Source: Lunatibacter salilacus
GTDB taxonomy: Bacteria; Bacteroidota; Bacteroidia; Cytophagales; Cyclobacteriaceae
Length of the DNA: 64,000 nt
Assembly: GCF_009797935.1 (NCBI RefSeq)
Contig: NZ_VOLC01000029.1
Coordinates: forward strand, 1 to 64,000
Direction: 5' to 3'
How positions within the stretch are numbered: position 1 is the stretch's first letter; each line of letters begins with the position of its first letter. Made by a program: the position numbers and the translations under genes. This document shows positions 17,370-26,728 of the stretch, in pieces. The notes beneath the pieces were generated by a model. That model was given only the letters and a program-made list of their open reading frames with translations. It ran no database searches and was not told the DNA's origin.

Positions 17370-18527
17370 CTAAAAAAACCTAAACGCCTCCAAACTAACC
17401 TTTATATCCAATCCCAAAATATCCACGGCAATAGCTTCCCCCAGCCCCGCAGAATGCTTGAATCCATGCCCACTGCAGGCTGATGCAATATAAATATTCT
17501 TATATCCCGGTAGATGCCCCACAATAAAATTGGCATCCGGAGTAACGGTGTATAGGCATACTTTGGATTCAATTCCGTTTCTCTTTAAGTGCAGAAACCG
17601 ATCACCCACTTTTTCTTCAAAAAAATCAATCTGCTCCTTTCGGGAGACAGTGCGATCTATAAGGTCCGGATGCTCAATGGGAACAAAGGACTCCGAGGCC
17701 ATCTTTACACACCGTCCGTCCAGAGAAGGGAAACCATAAACAAAATCTTCCATATGCCCGCCAAAACCCCACATGTAGACTGGGGTATTGCCCAAATTGT
17801 AGGCTCCTCTTTCTATAGGTAGCCAATGTAGAACTTGTCTGCAGATGGAAAAAGGGGTTCTAAACCGTTCGGGTAAAAAATCTTTTACCCAAGCTCCCGC
17901 AGCGACCACAACCTGACCTGCCTCTACTGAACCAGATTCAAAAATTATTTTTACCCTGTCTCCGGAAATTGGTAAAATTTCCTTAACCTTAGTCCCTGTC
18001 ATGACCTCGGCACCGTTTAGCCTGGCAAGTTCAAGTTGGGCTTCTATGGCCACCTCCGGCCGTAAAAAACCAGCACCAGGCTCAAAATAGGCCCTGTCGG
18101 TTCTCTCCAAATTGAAACAAGGGAATTTAATTGACACTTCTGCCTTTTCCATTAATTGAAAAGGAATTCCTGATTGTTGGGCATAAGAAACCGTTTTGTC
18201 AAAAAAGTTGGCTGCCCCGTGTTTGGTCCAACTGTCCGATTTGGAATCGATAAGCAATGCTCCACATTGGGTAAATAGGGATACCCCAGTTAGACACTCA
18301 ATTTCCCGCCAAAGTTGGTGTGAACGCGCAACTAAGGGCAGAAAGGCTTCTCCCTCCCCTACCGCCAGGCGGGTAATGCGTGTCTCCCCATGAGAGCTAC
18401 CCATATCATGGGGAGGATCAAACTGATCTATTCCCAAAACCCGAACCCCAGCCTGACTAAGATGCCATAAAACGGATGAACCCAGTCCGCCCAAACCTAT
18501 AACAACCACATCTACCCGCTTTACCAT
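17370..18527 (-). CDS. solA: Monomeric sarcosine oxidase / N-methyltryptophan oxidase-type flavoenzyme
   Basis: This 385-residue FAD enzyme oxidatively removes N-methyl groups from small amino acids, giving formaldehyde and H2O2 in characterised members. It starts with the dinucleotide-binding fold VVVIGLGGLGSSVLWHL, followed by the family-typical MGSSHGETRITRLA and FEPGAGFLRPE. Cys324 in KVCLYTVTPDANF sits where Cys315 of Bacillus sarcosine oxidase binds FAD covalently. ACSGHGFKHS is the C-terminal FAD loop. It is translationally coupled to the TetR gene (TAATG, one-base overlap), so substrate and inducer are probably related. Sarcosine is the first candidate; pipecolate or N-methyltryptophan cannot be excluded. 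Confidence 0.85.
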   Translation of the reverse strand: MVKRVDVVVIGLGGLGSSVLWHLSQAGVRVLGIDQFDPPHDMGSSHGETRITRLAVGEGEAFLPLVARSHQLWREIECLTGVSLFTQCGALLIDSKSDSWTKHGAANFFDKTVSYAQQSGIPFQLMEKAEVSIKFPCFNLERTDRAYFEPGAGFLRPEVAIEAQLELARLNGAEVMTGTKVKEILPISGDRVKIIFESGSVEAGQVVVAAGAWVKDFLPERFRTPFSICRQVLHWLPIERGAYNLGNTPVYMWGFGGHMEDFVYGFPSLDGRCVKMASESFVPIEHPDLIDRTVSRKEQIDFFEEKVGDRFLHLKRNGIESKVCLYTVTPDANFIVGHLPGYKNIYIASACSGHGFKHSAGLGEAIAVDILGLDIKVSLEAFRFF

Positions 18528-19135
18528 TACCTTCTAAATTCAGCATTTACTTCATCCTGAAGCAAACCCAACACCTGCTTTTTAAAATACTGTAACTTTT
18601 CTTGATACTCTTCTTCATCATCGATCATGGCGAGGTAGTAGTAAGCTCCCTCCACCACCACGTATATTTGTTCCGCTAGCTGTCTGGTGTCCATTTCTGC
18701 AAATGCTGAGTCTTGGTTCAGGATGTCCTCCAAAGTCCTGCGCAGTGCAAGATGCAGATTTTTGTAGGCTGCTCTTATGGATTTATCCCTAAAAATCAGG
18801 GCGTAACAACTGTAAAATACGCCGTCGTCAAATAACAAGTTCCATTCCCTTGAAAACAACCGCCCTACCAGCTCCTGTACATCCAATTTGTGAGAAACAT
18901 TTAGATGCTCGATGATTGGCTCGTAAATCAACTGATAGTGTTCCAAGATGTAACGGATTAACGCTTGAATTAAAAAATCCCTATTCGGGAAGTAATGCAT
19001 GATTAGGCTGGGTGGGATATTCAAAAACTTCCCAATTTTTGCAATAGATGCATTTTCCAACCCCACCTCTTTAGCCAGTTGGTAAAACCCTTCGATGATT
19101 TCGGATTCCCGTTCTTGTCTAATTTTCCTTTTCAT
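18527..19135 (-). CDS. TetR-family regulator, BetI-like
   Basis: The 202-residue repressor-type protein has an N-terminal helix-turn-helix (LENASIAKIGKFLNIPPSLIMHYFPNRDFLIQAL), with the BetI-like features of a short N-terminus and PPSLIMHYF in place of the usual YYHF. The ATG at 19135 matches the usual BetI start; an ATG at 19168 would add 11 residues rich in hydrophobics. The C-terminal half is helical and acidic and would hold the ligand pocket. A perfect palindrome lies 82 bases upstream, between this gene and the divergent susC. Autoregulation together with control of the susCD operon is therefore likely. BetI proteins sense choline; the ligand here is inferred. Confidence 0.85.
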   Translation of the reverse strand: MKRKIRQERESEIIEGFYQLAKEVGLENASIAKIGKFLNIPPSLIMHYFPNRDFLIQALIRYILEHYQLIYEPIIEHLNVSHKLDVQELVGRLFSREWNLLFDDGVFYSCYALIFRDKSIRAAYKNLHLALRRTLEDILNQDSAFAEMDTRQLAEQIYVVVEGAYYYLAMIDDEEEYQEKLQYFKKQVLGLLQDEVNAEFRR

Positions 19136-19216
19136 ACCACTTATATATATAAAGAAACTTGAATTCACAAATAAAAGAATTAAAACTTACTTTTATCTGA
19201 ATTATCTTTTACTTAA

Positions 19217-19236
19217 TATTGAATGAACATTCAATA
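19217..19236. promoter_or_regulatory. Perfect 20-bp palindrome, probable TetR/BetI operator
   Basis: Arms TATTGAATG and CATTCAATA are perfect reverse complements around AA. The core TTGAA...TTCAA resembles BetI boxes. It lies in the divergent region between the TetR gene and susC, upstream of a TACCTTCG element at 19282-19289 that may be the susC -7 box. Confidence 0.75.
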
Positions 19237-19332
19237 AATATTTGTTAACATTGCGTTCATCTCTTGGTAAAACTACCGTCTTACCTTCGCAATAAGATTT
19301 GCCATCAATTATCCACCACATTAATTCTATCT

Positions 19333-22300
19333 ATGAAAACACATTTACTTAATGCTAGAAGAAAGATAGTTGTCAAGTCCCTGATAAGTCTGGGCTTGAC
19401 CTTTCTTTTAATGTCAATGGGTTATGGCCAACAGACCGTAACTGGCATCGTTAAAGACAAAGCGGAAGACTTGCCGCTTCCGGGTGTATCTGTTTATCAG
19501 AAAAATTCTTCGAATGTCGCAATTACCGATATGGACGGGGCTTTCAGTATTCAGGTAAATTCCAGCGAATCCGAACTGGTATTTTCCTTTATCGGCTTTG
19601 AGACTCAAACCGTGGTGGTAGGTGACAGAAGTATCATCAATATCACCATGCTGCTGGAAGATACCCTGTTGGAACAGGTAGTCGTAGTCGGATATGGCGT
19701 TCAGAAAAAAATTAACCTCACAGGAGCTGTGGATCAAATTGGCGGTGAACAGTTAATAAACCGCCCTGTTGCCAATGTGATGCAAGGCCTACAGGGAGCT
19801 AGTCCCGGACTAAATATCACCTATAATGGAGGCAGGCCGGGGACCGTTCCAGACATCAACATAAGAGGGTTTACATCCATCAACGGCGGTGGCCCATTGA
19901 TCGTAATTGACGGTGTAGCTGGAGCGTATGAGGATTTACTGCGTCTAAATCCTGCAGATATTGAGAGCTTTTCCGTTTTAAGGGATGCCGCTTCGGCTGC
20001 GATCTATGGGGCCAGGGCAGCCTTCGGAGTAGTTTTAATCACTACCAAAACAGGTGGTGCCACTCAAACAATCAGCTATAACAGCAATTTTACTTGGGGA
20101 CGACCTACCGTACTTCCCGTTCCTGTGACAGATCCCTATATTTATTCGAGGGTCATGGATCAGGCTACCAGCAATACACCTTGGAATTATGTTAATTTCA
20201 ATGACGCACATTACCAGTGGGCAAAGGAACGCTCTGAAAATCCAGCCATAGAAGATGTCCGAATAGACCCCAATGATCCCAATAGGTGGGCCTATATGGG
20301 AAACAATAACTGGTATGACTATTTTCTCAACTCATCGAGTTTCTCCACTAATCAGAGTCTTGCGATTAGTGGATCGGCTTCGGTCAACGACCTTCCAATC
20401 AACTACTATATCTCGGGCGATTATACCCGGGAAAACGGCATGAATAAGCTGGTTCCCGATTTTTGGGACCGTTATTCGCTTCGAGCGAGGGTGAGCGCCA
20501 ATCCACAAAAGTGGCTTAAAATCGACAACAACCTGAATCTCTACCAAACTGAGCGGGAAGAACCCGTCACCAATATCACAGATATTTATTACTTGACTCC
20601 TATTCAAGTTGCTGAGAATCCTGATGGAACATGGGCAAACACAGCAGCAGGCAGACTGGCTGCACGACTCAAAGACGGGGGAGGCAACCGGGAGAACATG
20701 TTTGGTTTTCACAACATCATTCGTGGAACTGGCACCTTTCTAAACGGCGATCTAACCGTAACGGGAAACGCAAGTTTCAAGCGCGAGCAGTGGAATTATG
20801 GCTGGGAAAGGACTAAGTTTGACATTGGTTTTGGACCAGACGATATACGTACCGAAGGTGGAGATGGTTTGGTTGCGGAGCGCAACGGGTCTCTTCAGAA
20901 TACTATTTTAGACCTTTATGGAAATTATACCAAAACTTTTGGTGTACATACCTTCAATCTATTGGCCGGATACAATCAGGAAAGTTATGTTTATAGCTCG
21001 GTGGAGGCTGAGAGGAGGGTGCTTATTTCCTCCTCTCTCCCCTATTTGGGATTAACTACTGGGGATCAGTTTATCACTCCCGGTTACAGCTCCTACGCCA
21101 CCCGAAGTGTATTTGGCCGCGCCAATTATACCATCAATAACAAATACATATTAGAATTTAACGGCAGATATGACGGGTCATCCCGATTTCCTAGCAGTAA
21201 CCGATGGGGATTCTTTCCTTCAATATCAGGTGCTTGGATCATTTCCGATGAATCCTTCTTCCCGGGAGCATCGACAGGCTTAGCACCCACGTTAAAGCTC
21301 AGGTCTTCTTATGGAAGTTTGGGTAATCAAAATGTGGCCAACTTTGGTTACATCCAAGCCCTTCCTACTGGTTTGTCCAGTAATTTATTCAATGGGGACC
21401 GTCAAGTAGTTATCACTTCCGCTCCCCCATTGGCCGTAGATCCCAATTTCTACACGTGGGAGAGAGTGGTCACTACCAACTTTGGATTAGACATGGGTCT
21501 TTGGGAGGATAAGTTTTTTGGTTCCTTCGATTATTTTATACGAGACACCAAAGATATGCTGACTAATCCCGTGGAGCTACCCGGAGTCTTAGGCACTTCT
21601 CCGCCGCAACAGAATGCCGCGGATTTGCGAACAAAGGGATGGGAAGTAAGCCTCTCCTATCGCACGCAATTTGCCACCGGAAATCAACCCATACAGTTTA
21701 CGTCCAAGTTTTTTGTGGCAGACTCCAGGTCATTCATAACTAGGTTTGAAAACGAACAAGGTTTGTTTTCAAACTACCGGGTGGGCCAGGAAGTAGGTGA
21801 AATTTGGGGATTGACAAACGACGGCTATTTCGAAAATGAAGATCAAATCAGTCAATTAGATCAATCAGCCATTATTCCTTGGGGCGCATTGGACATTGTT
21901 CCAGGATGGCCAAGATATGTTGATTTAAACGGTGACGCCAAAATCGAGCAGGGCTTTCGCGAAGACGATCCGAAGGATTTAAGCATAATTGGGAACAGTC
22001 GTCCCAGGTATCAGTTGGGAGGAAATTTAGACCTGTCTTGGAATGGCTTCGACTTTTCTCTTTTCTTACAAGGGGTGGGAAGGCAGGATTATTACCCGCA
22101 ACACTACCTCTTCTGGGGGCCTTACCAACAGCCATATGCTAATATATATCCTTGGAATTTGGATTTTTACAGAGGGCAGGGTGACAGCGATGACCTACGG
22201 GCTAGACATTCCCAGTCCTATATTGACGCAGGATTGGCGGATGCCAATACCAATTCTGCCTATCCGGTATTGCAGTCATGGCTTGCCGACAATAACTACG

Positions 22301-22566
22301 GCGCCGGTCTTGATATTCCCCAAACCCAGTACCTGCTAAACGCTGCATATGTGCGGGTGAAAAACCTATCCATCGGGTATACCCTTCCTTTGGAAATTGC
22401 CCGAAAGATAAAAGCCTCCCGAATTCGGGTATTTGTTTCCGGAGAAAACCTGTATGAATTTTCCGCCATTAAGAGTTTTGTGGATCCGGAAAGTGTGAAT
22501 AACGGATATGGCTGGTCCTATCCTTTCCAAAGAAGGTATTCTGGAGGAATCAATATTGATCTTTAA
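19333..22566 (+). CDS. susC: SusC/RagA-type TonB-dependent outer-membrane transporter
   Basis: The 1077-residue product starts at ATG 19333; an in-frame TTG at 19264 precedes the real leader. A signal peptide ends at GYGQQ. A carboxypeptidase-like domain follows (TVTGIVKDKAEDLPLPGVSV...FIGFETQTV). Next come the SusC linker EQVVVVGYGVQKKINLTGAV, the plug (IDGVAGAYEDLLRLNPADIESFSVLRDAASAAIYGARAAFGVVLI), and the barrel ending in SGGINIDL. It imports oligomers across the outer membrane with SusD, powered by TonB. Control by an adjacent TetR regulator is unusual, because most SusC genes are linked to sigma/anti-sigma or SusR-type regulators. Confidence 0.96.
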   Translation: MKTHLLNARRKIVVKSLISLGLTFLLMSMGYGQQTVTGIVKDKAEDLPLPGVSVYQKNSSNVAITDMDGAFSIQVNSSESELVFSFIGFETQTVVVGDRSIINITMLLEDTLLEQVVVVGYGVQKKINLTGAVDQIGGEQLINRPVANVMQGLQGASPGLNITYNGGRPGTVPDINIRGFTSINGGGPLIVIDGVAGAYEDLLRLNPADIESFSVLRDAASAAIYGARAAFGVVLITTKTGGATQTISYNSNFTWGRPTVLPVPVTDPYIYSRVMDQATSNTPWNYVNFNDAHYQWAKERSENPAIEDVRIDPNDPNRWAYMGNNNWYDYFLNSSSFSTNQSLAISGSASVNDLPINYYISGDYTRENGMNKLVPDFWDRYSLRARVSANPQKWLKIDNNLNLYQTEREEPVTNITDIYYLTPIQVAENPDGTWANTAAGRLAARLKDGGGNRENMFGFHNIIRGTGTFLNGDLTVTGNASFKREQWNYGWERTKFDIGFGPDDIRTEGGDGLVAERNGSLQNTILDLYGNYTKTFGVHTFNLLAGYNQESYVYSSVEAERRVLISSSLPYLGLTTGDQFITPGYSSYATRSVFGRANYTINNKYILEFNGRYDGSSRFPSSNRWGFFPSISGAWIISDESFFPGASTGLAPTLKLRSSYGSLGNQNVANFGYIQALPTGLSSNLFNGDRQVVITSAPPLAVDPNFYTWERVVTTNFGLDMGLWEDKFFGSFDYFIRDTKDMLTNPVELPGVLGTSPPQQNAADLRTKGWEVSLSYRTQFATGNQPIQFTSKFFVADSRSFITRFENEQGLFSNYRVGQEVGEIWGLTNDGYFENEDQISQLDQSAIIPWGALDIVPGWPRYVDLNGDAKIEQGFREDDPKDLSIIGNSRPRYQLGGNLDLSWNGFDFSLFLQGVGRQDYYPQHYLFWGPYQQPYANIYPWNLDFYRGQGDSDDLRARHSQSYIDAGLADANTNSAYPVLQSWLADNNYGAGLDIPQTQYLLNAAYVRVKNLSIGYTLPLEIARKIKASRIRVFVSGENLYEFSAIKSFVDPESVNNGYGWSYPFQRRYSGGINIDL

Positions 22567-22669
22567 CCTGCTGACATCATGAAATCGAGCATGACGCAAC
22601 CGTCAAACACTGGGATGACTATCAACCATGCGAGATTCCATCTGACCATTAAAAAACAATTATAAACAG

Positions 22670-24460
22670 ATGAAAAATACATTCTTATATATCGTAAGCG
22701 TTCTTATATTGGCTGCCTGTAATGACGATTTTATGGACAGGTTTCCACAAACCTCCATTGCACCGGAAGAATTCTTCAAGACAGAGGAAGACTTGGCCTT
22801 GTACATATACGGGCTAGATTCCCTACCAGGTATGGGCCAATACCAGGCTGACCAAAGCAGTGACAATATGGCAACTACTGGAGCAATTGAGATTAAAAAT
22901 ATCATGACAGGCTCGCCTAGTTCGCAGACTATTACTGGAGGCTGGCATTGGCGTAGGCTTAGAAACATCAATTATTTCCTGAACAACCTGACAAACACCA
23001 ATGCCTCACCCGAAGCCATAAACCATTTCGAAGGTTTGGCCCGATTCTACAGAGCACAGTTTTATGTGGACATGGTAAAGCGGTACTCGGATGTACCCTG
23101 GTATGATCAACTTCTCTCCCCTACAGATGAGGAACTCTTTAAACCGCGTGATCCAAGAGCCTTTGTAATGGAAAAAGTAATGGAGGATCTGGAATTTGCC
23201 TCCACGCATGTGCGGGAGAATGTCCCTACCGGTAGCCACGGAAAATGGGCCGTTAAGAATTATTATGCAAGAACTGCCTTGTACGAAGGTACCTACAGGA
23301 AATATCATGAGGAGCTTTCCCTTCAACAAAGTGCAGGTGCCTTCCTTTCCAAAGCTACAGAGCTTTCGCAGGAAATTATTTCTTCGGGTAAATTTTCCAT
23401 CTATATGACCGGTCAGCCACAGACGGATTACCACAGCCTATTCTCCAGCCAAAATCTTATTGGCAATCCGGAAATGATTTTAGTGAATCCCTATGATATC
23501 AATAAAGACCGAAACAGTAATATCAACTTTACTGTTTTTGGTACCTATGAGCAGTCCCCCTCAAGAGACCTCGTTCAAACCTATCTGATGCAGGATGGCA
23601 GCAGATTTACCGATCAGCCAAGCTATGAAACGCTTCAGTTTGTGGAAGAATTTCAGGATAGAGATCCACGAATGTCCCAAACCCTCGTTTATCCGGGCTG
23701 GGTGCGTGTACCGGATCCTGCTCCGTATGTGCCGCTTATGAATCGAAACTTTACCGGATACTATCAGCGTAAGGGATACAACAACACGATCGATAACATT
23801 GCTATCGGCAGTCTTGACGTGCCGGTTTATAGGTATGCCGAGGCATTGTTGACCTACGCCGAGGCAAAAGCAGAGCTAAATGAGCTTAGTCAGGCCGATT
23901 TGGATATCAGCGTAAACCTTTTACGCACCCGGGCAGGTATGCCTCACCTAGACTTAAACCAAGCCAATGCTGCCCCTGATCCGTTCCTGATGGAAAAGTA
24001 TCCTCAGGTAAGTGGGCCAAATGCAGGTGTTTTACTTGAAATCCGCCGTGAGCGACGGGTGGAATTTGCGATGGAAGGGTATCGTCATGACGATCTGATG
24101 CGATGGGCATCGGGAAAACTGTTGGAAAGAATTCCCGAAGGCATGTATTTCCCCGGATTGGGTAAATATGACTTGACAGGTGACGGTCACGAAGACATCA
24201 TTCTTATAGATAAGGAAAGCAATATACCAACGGATCCGGAAAAAGAGCGAAATGAGCTCGGAACGCTCCTTGTTTACTACCGGGCTGGAACTGTCAATGA
24301 CAACGTTACCGTATACCTCCGGAATGGAGAAAACGGAGGTACCTTAGTCACGGAGACAACTCCCCGGCAGTTTATAGATCCCAAATATTACTACAGACCC
24401 ATTCCGATTCAGCAGGTAACTTTAAACAATAATTTGCAGCAAATCTTCGGTTGGGAGTAG
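22670..24460 (+). CDS. susD: SusD/RagB-type substrate-binding lipoprotein
   Basis: The 596-residue lipoprotein (lipobox LILAAC, Cys17) forms the lid of the SusC channel. The mature N-terminus DRFPQTSIAPEEFFKTEEDL is typical of SusD. Family landmarks include LARFYRAQFYVDMVKRYSDVPW, VKNYYARTALYEGTY, the TPR-like helices, YRYAEALLTYAEAKAEL, and ILLEIRRERRVEFAMEGYRHDDLMRW (with VLLEIRRERR in this protein). It follows susC by about 100 bases and precedes the phosphodiesterase gene by 28. The ligand is unknown; the linked enzyme suggests a phosphodiester-containing molecule. Confidence 0.95.
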   Translation: MKNTFLYIVSVLILAACNDDFMDRFPQTSIAPEEFFKTEEDLALYIYGLDSLPGMGQYQADQSSDNMATTGAIEIKNIMTGSPSSQTITGGWHWRRLRNINYFLNNLTNTNASPEAINHFEGLARFYRAQFYVDMVKRYSDVPWYDQLLSPTDEELFKPRDPRAFVMEKVMEDLEFASTHVRENVPTGSHGKWAVKNYYARTALYEGTYRKYHEELSLQQSAGAFLSKATELSQEIISSGKFSIYMTGQPQTDYHSLFSSQNLIGNPEMILVNPYDINKDRNSNINFTVFGTYEQSPSRDLVQTYLMQDGSRFTDQPSYETLQFVEEFQDRDPRMSQTLVYPGWVRVPDPAPYVPLMNRNFTGYYQRKGYNNTIDNIAIGSLDVPVYRYAEALLTYAEAKAELNELSQADLDISVNLLRTRAGMPHLDLNQANAAPDPFLMEKYPQVSGPNAGVLLEIRRERRVEFAMEGYRHDDLMRWASGKLLERIPEGMYFPGLGKYDLTGDGHEDIILIDKESNIPTDPEKERNELGTLLVYYRAGTVNDNVTVYLRNGENGGTLVTETTPRQFIDPKYYYRPIPIQQVTLNNNLQQIFGWE

Positions 24461-24488
24461 GCTTGCTGAAACAACAATAAAACTATCC

Positions 24489-25718
24489 ATGAATAAAACA
24501 TTAAAAACCACCATTCTTGCATCTTTTATCTTTTTCCTATCCGGTGGCTTAGCCATCGGACAGGAAAAAAAGACCCTTTTTATCATCCTCGATGGCATAC
24601 AGCGGGAGCTACTTGAAAAAAATAATACACCGAACATTGATCAGATCAGCCAGAGGGGAGCCTATGTCCATGCCTATGTAGGCGGCCTGAAAGGCGGATA
24701 TTCCGAAACTCCAACCATCTCAGCAGTGGGATACAACAGCCTTTTAACGGGGGTTTGGTATAATAAACATAATGTTCGGGGCAATAGCATCGAGCAGCCC
24801 AACTATAACTATTGGAGCATTTTCCGCCATTTTAAATCCGCCTATCCCCATAAGACCACTGCAGTCTATTCTACTTGGTTGGACAACCGGACCAAGCTTG
24901 TGGGAGAAAACTTGGAAGAAACTGGTTTTTTTAACCTGGACTATCACTTTGATGGGCTGGAAATAGATACACTGAGTTTTCCCCACGATGAGGTAAGCGA
25001 TTATATCCGGCAAATTGACAGGCAGGTTTCGGGATATGCCGCCAATGAGGTTAAGCTGAAAGGTCCCGATTTGAGTTGGGTTTACTTGCAATATACCGAT
25101 GACATGGGACATAGGTATGGGGAAAGTGAACAGATGGATCTGGCTATACAGGAGGCTGACCGACAGGTTGGTCTGATTTGGGAAGCTATAAAATATAGGG
25201 AGGAAACCTTTCGGGAATCTTGGCTGGTCATTATCACCACCGATCACGGCCGCAGAAACCGAGGGTACGACCATGGCGGACAATCGGATCAGGAACGGGC
25301 TACTTGGATAGTTTCTAGTGAAAGGCTTAATGCCCATTCAACAGAGATTCCCGGTATAGTGGATATTTTTCCCACCATTTGCACCTATATGGATATTCCC
25401 CTCCCAAAAAACCATGCCATGGAACTCGACGGCATCTCGCTGATTGGAAAACCATATGCCGCAAATCTAGCTGGCACACTAACAGAAAATAAGCTTGAGC
25501 TACGCTGGAATGCCTATTCTCCGCAAGACAAAGCCAAAGTATGGGTGACTGCGGGCAACCAGTTTCGATTTGGAAGGACAGACCAGTATCGATTGGTAGG
25601 AGAAGTCAATTTGAGTGATGAACAGGCTAGCTTGGATCTTGGTCATGAATACCAAAACCTAAAAGTAGTACTGGAATTACCAAATGGATACATAAATGTC
25701 TGGGTAAAGGCAGAATAA
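24489..25718 (+). CDS. Nucleotide pyrophosphatase/phosphodiesterase (alkaline phosphatase superfamily), exported
   Basis: The 409-residue enzyme has a signal peptide ending near AIGQEK. The two-zinc site of the NPP family is visible: Asp in LFIILDGIQ, the nucleophile region SETPTISAVGYNSLLTG, Asp and His in YTDDMGHRYG, DH in IITTDHG, and His in YDHGGQS. It should hydrolyse phosphodiesters in the periplasm. The characterised relatives ENPP6 and NPP cleave glycerophosphocholine, lysophospholipids or nucleotide pyrophosphates. As the third gene after susC and susD it probably processes their imported substrate. With a BetI-like regulator and a sarcosine-oxidase-type enzyme next door, a choline phosphodiester is a reasonable but unproven substrate. 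Confidence 0.85.
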   Translation: MNKTLKTTILASFIFFLSGGLAIGQEKKTLFIILDGIQRELLEKNNTPNIDQISQRGAYVHAYVGGLKGGYSETPTISAVGYNSLLTGVWYNKHNVRGNSIEQPNYNYWSIFRHFKSAYPHKTTAVYSTWLDNRTKLVGENLEETGFFNLDYHFDGLEIDTLSFPHDEVSDYIRQIDRQVSGYAANEVKLKGPDLSWVYLQYTDDMGHRYGESEQMDLAIQEADRQVGLIWEAIKYREETFRESWLVIITTDHGRRNRGYDHGGQSDQERATWIVSSERLNAHSTEIPGIVDIFPTICTYMDIPLPKNHAMELDGISLIGKPYAANLAGTLTENKLELRWNAYSPQDKAKVWVTAGNQFRFGRTDQYRLVGEVNLSDEQASLDLGHEYQNLKVVLELPNGYINVWVKAE

Positions 25719-25756
25719 GCGTTAATAAGAGAAAGACGCTGATATCCCTCCCCACC

Positions 25757-25776
25757 TCGACCCCAAAGTGGGTCGA
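25757..25776. other. Inverted repeat after the phosphodiesterase gene
   Basis: TCGACCC and GGGTCGA pair perfectly around CAAAGT; a third GACC follows. There is only a short T-run after it (ACTTTTC), so it may be a weak terminator of the susCD operon or a regulatory hairpin. Confidence 0.45.
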
Positions 25777-25820
25777 ACTTTTCGACCGGGTGCCGCAATG
25801 TCCAAGGTAAATGGAAAATA

Positions 25821-25852
25821 TTTGTCTAACTAAAACCCTTCACCTACCTTTG
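25821..25852 (+). promoter_or_regulatory. Consensus Bacteroidota promoter for the HPP gene
   Basis: TTTG at 25821-25824, a 20-base spacer and TACCTTTG at 25845-25852 match both consensus elements exactly. Transcription should start near 25859, giving a leader of about 13 bases before the ATG at 25872. Confidence 0.75.
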
Positions 25853-25871
25853 TAGGTCAACGCAAGGGTTC

Positions 25872-26546
25872 ATGATCAAAAGTAAAATAAAGCGGAGTTA
25901 CCGAATAAGTAAATATATCGTTTATAAAGAGACCTTAGTTGATTTCAAGGAGCAAACATGGTCCTTTTTAGGTTCGTTTGTGGGAATTGGAATAATTGCC
26001 TATATCCAGAGTTTGTATTTAACTCCACTGGAAAATATTTTTTTAATAGGTTCTTTTGGAGCAACTGCGGTGCTTATTTATGGAGCAATTCAAAGTCCGC
26101 TAGCCCAGCCTAGAAATTTGCTTGGAGGACATATTATCAGTGCGATCATCGGGGTGAGTGTGTATAAAATAATGCCGGAAATCATATGGATAACCGCTCC
26201 ATTGGCTGTTTCACTTTCCATATTGGCCATGCAGTACACGAGAACTTTACACCCTCCGGGCGGCGCAACCGCTTTGATCGCAGTAGTGGGAACAGAAAAG
26301 ATAAAATCATTGGGATATTTTTATGTTTTATCTCCCGTACTTAGTGGAGTTCTTGTTTTGCTACTTATAGCCGTCATTTTTAACAATATTACCCCTGAAC
26401 GGAAATATCCTACAGATGGTAGATTTTCAAGAACGATTAAATGGGCGGTGGCTCCCGCAAAGAAGCAACTTAAAAGAATGAAAAAATCAAAACCTAAAAC
26501 CAAGTATCCAGATCCGGCAACGGAGAATTCCCCCAGGCAATTCTGA
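25872..26546 (+). CDS. HPP-family integral membrane protein
   Basis: The 224-residue protein has four or five transmembrane helices between residues 30 and 170 and the name-giving HPP motif in TLHPPGGATALIAV. A basic C-terminal tail (KKQLKRMKKSKPKTK) should be cytoplasmic. Members in cyanobacteria and chloroplasts have been linked to nitrite transport, but most bacterial ones are uncharacterised. It has its own consensus promoter immediately upstream and appears monocistronic. The following 180 bases to the convergent peptidase gene contain nothing I can support. Confidence 0.88.
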   Translation: MIKSKIKRSYRISKYIVYKETLVDFKEQTWSFLGSFVGIGIIAYIQSLYLTPLENIFLIGSFGATAVLIYGAIQSPLAQPRNLLGGHIISAIIGVSVYKIMPEIIWITAPLAVSLSILAMQYTRTLHPPGGATALIAVVGTEKIKSLGYFYVLSPVLSGVLVLLLIAVIFNNITPERKYPTDGRFSRTIKWAVAPAKKQLKRMKKSKPKTKYPDPATENSPRQF

Positions 26547-26728
26547 GCGCATATCCTAATCAGGTGCCATTTTACACAGCACGGGATATCTTGTCTTTTT
26601 GATCGTCTGTGTACTCATGGAGACTCCCCTCACCAATGAACAAAACGGAATTAATCCAATGCCTGCTAAATCAAATAACCGCTGTAGGGACCTCCAGAAT
26701 GTTGATTCCTTAATGGACTTAATGCTTT

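Noticed and set aside
19264-19332. TTG start for susC giving 23 extra residues
   Set aside because: The extension would precede the signal peptide and overlap the predicted promoter; the ATG at 19333 is normal for the family.
24489-25718. Classical alkaline phosphatase or sulfatase
   Set aside because: The metal-site order and the SETPTISAVGYNSLLTG region fit the nucleotide-pyrophosphatase branch, and the sulfatase C-x-P/S-x-R motif is absent.
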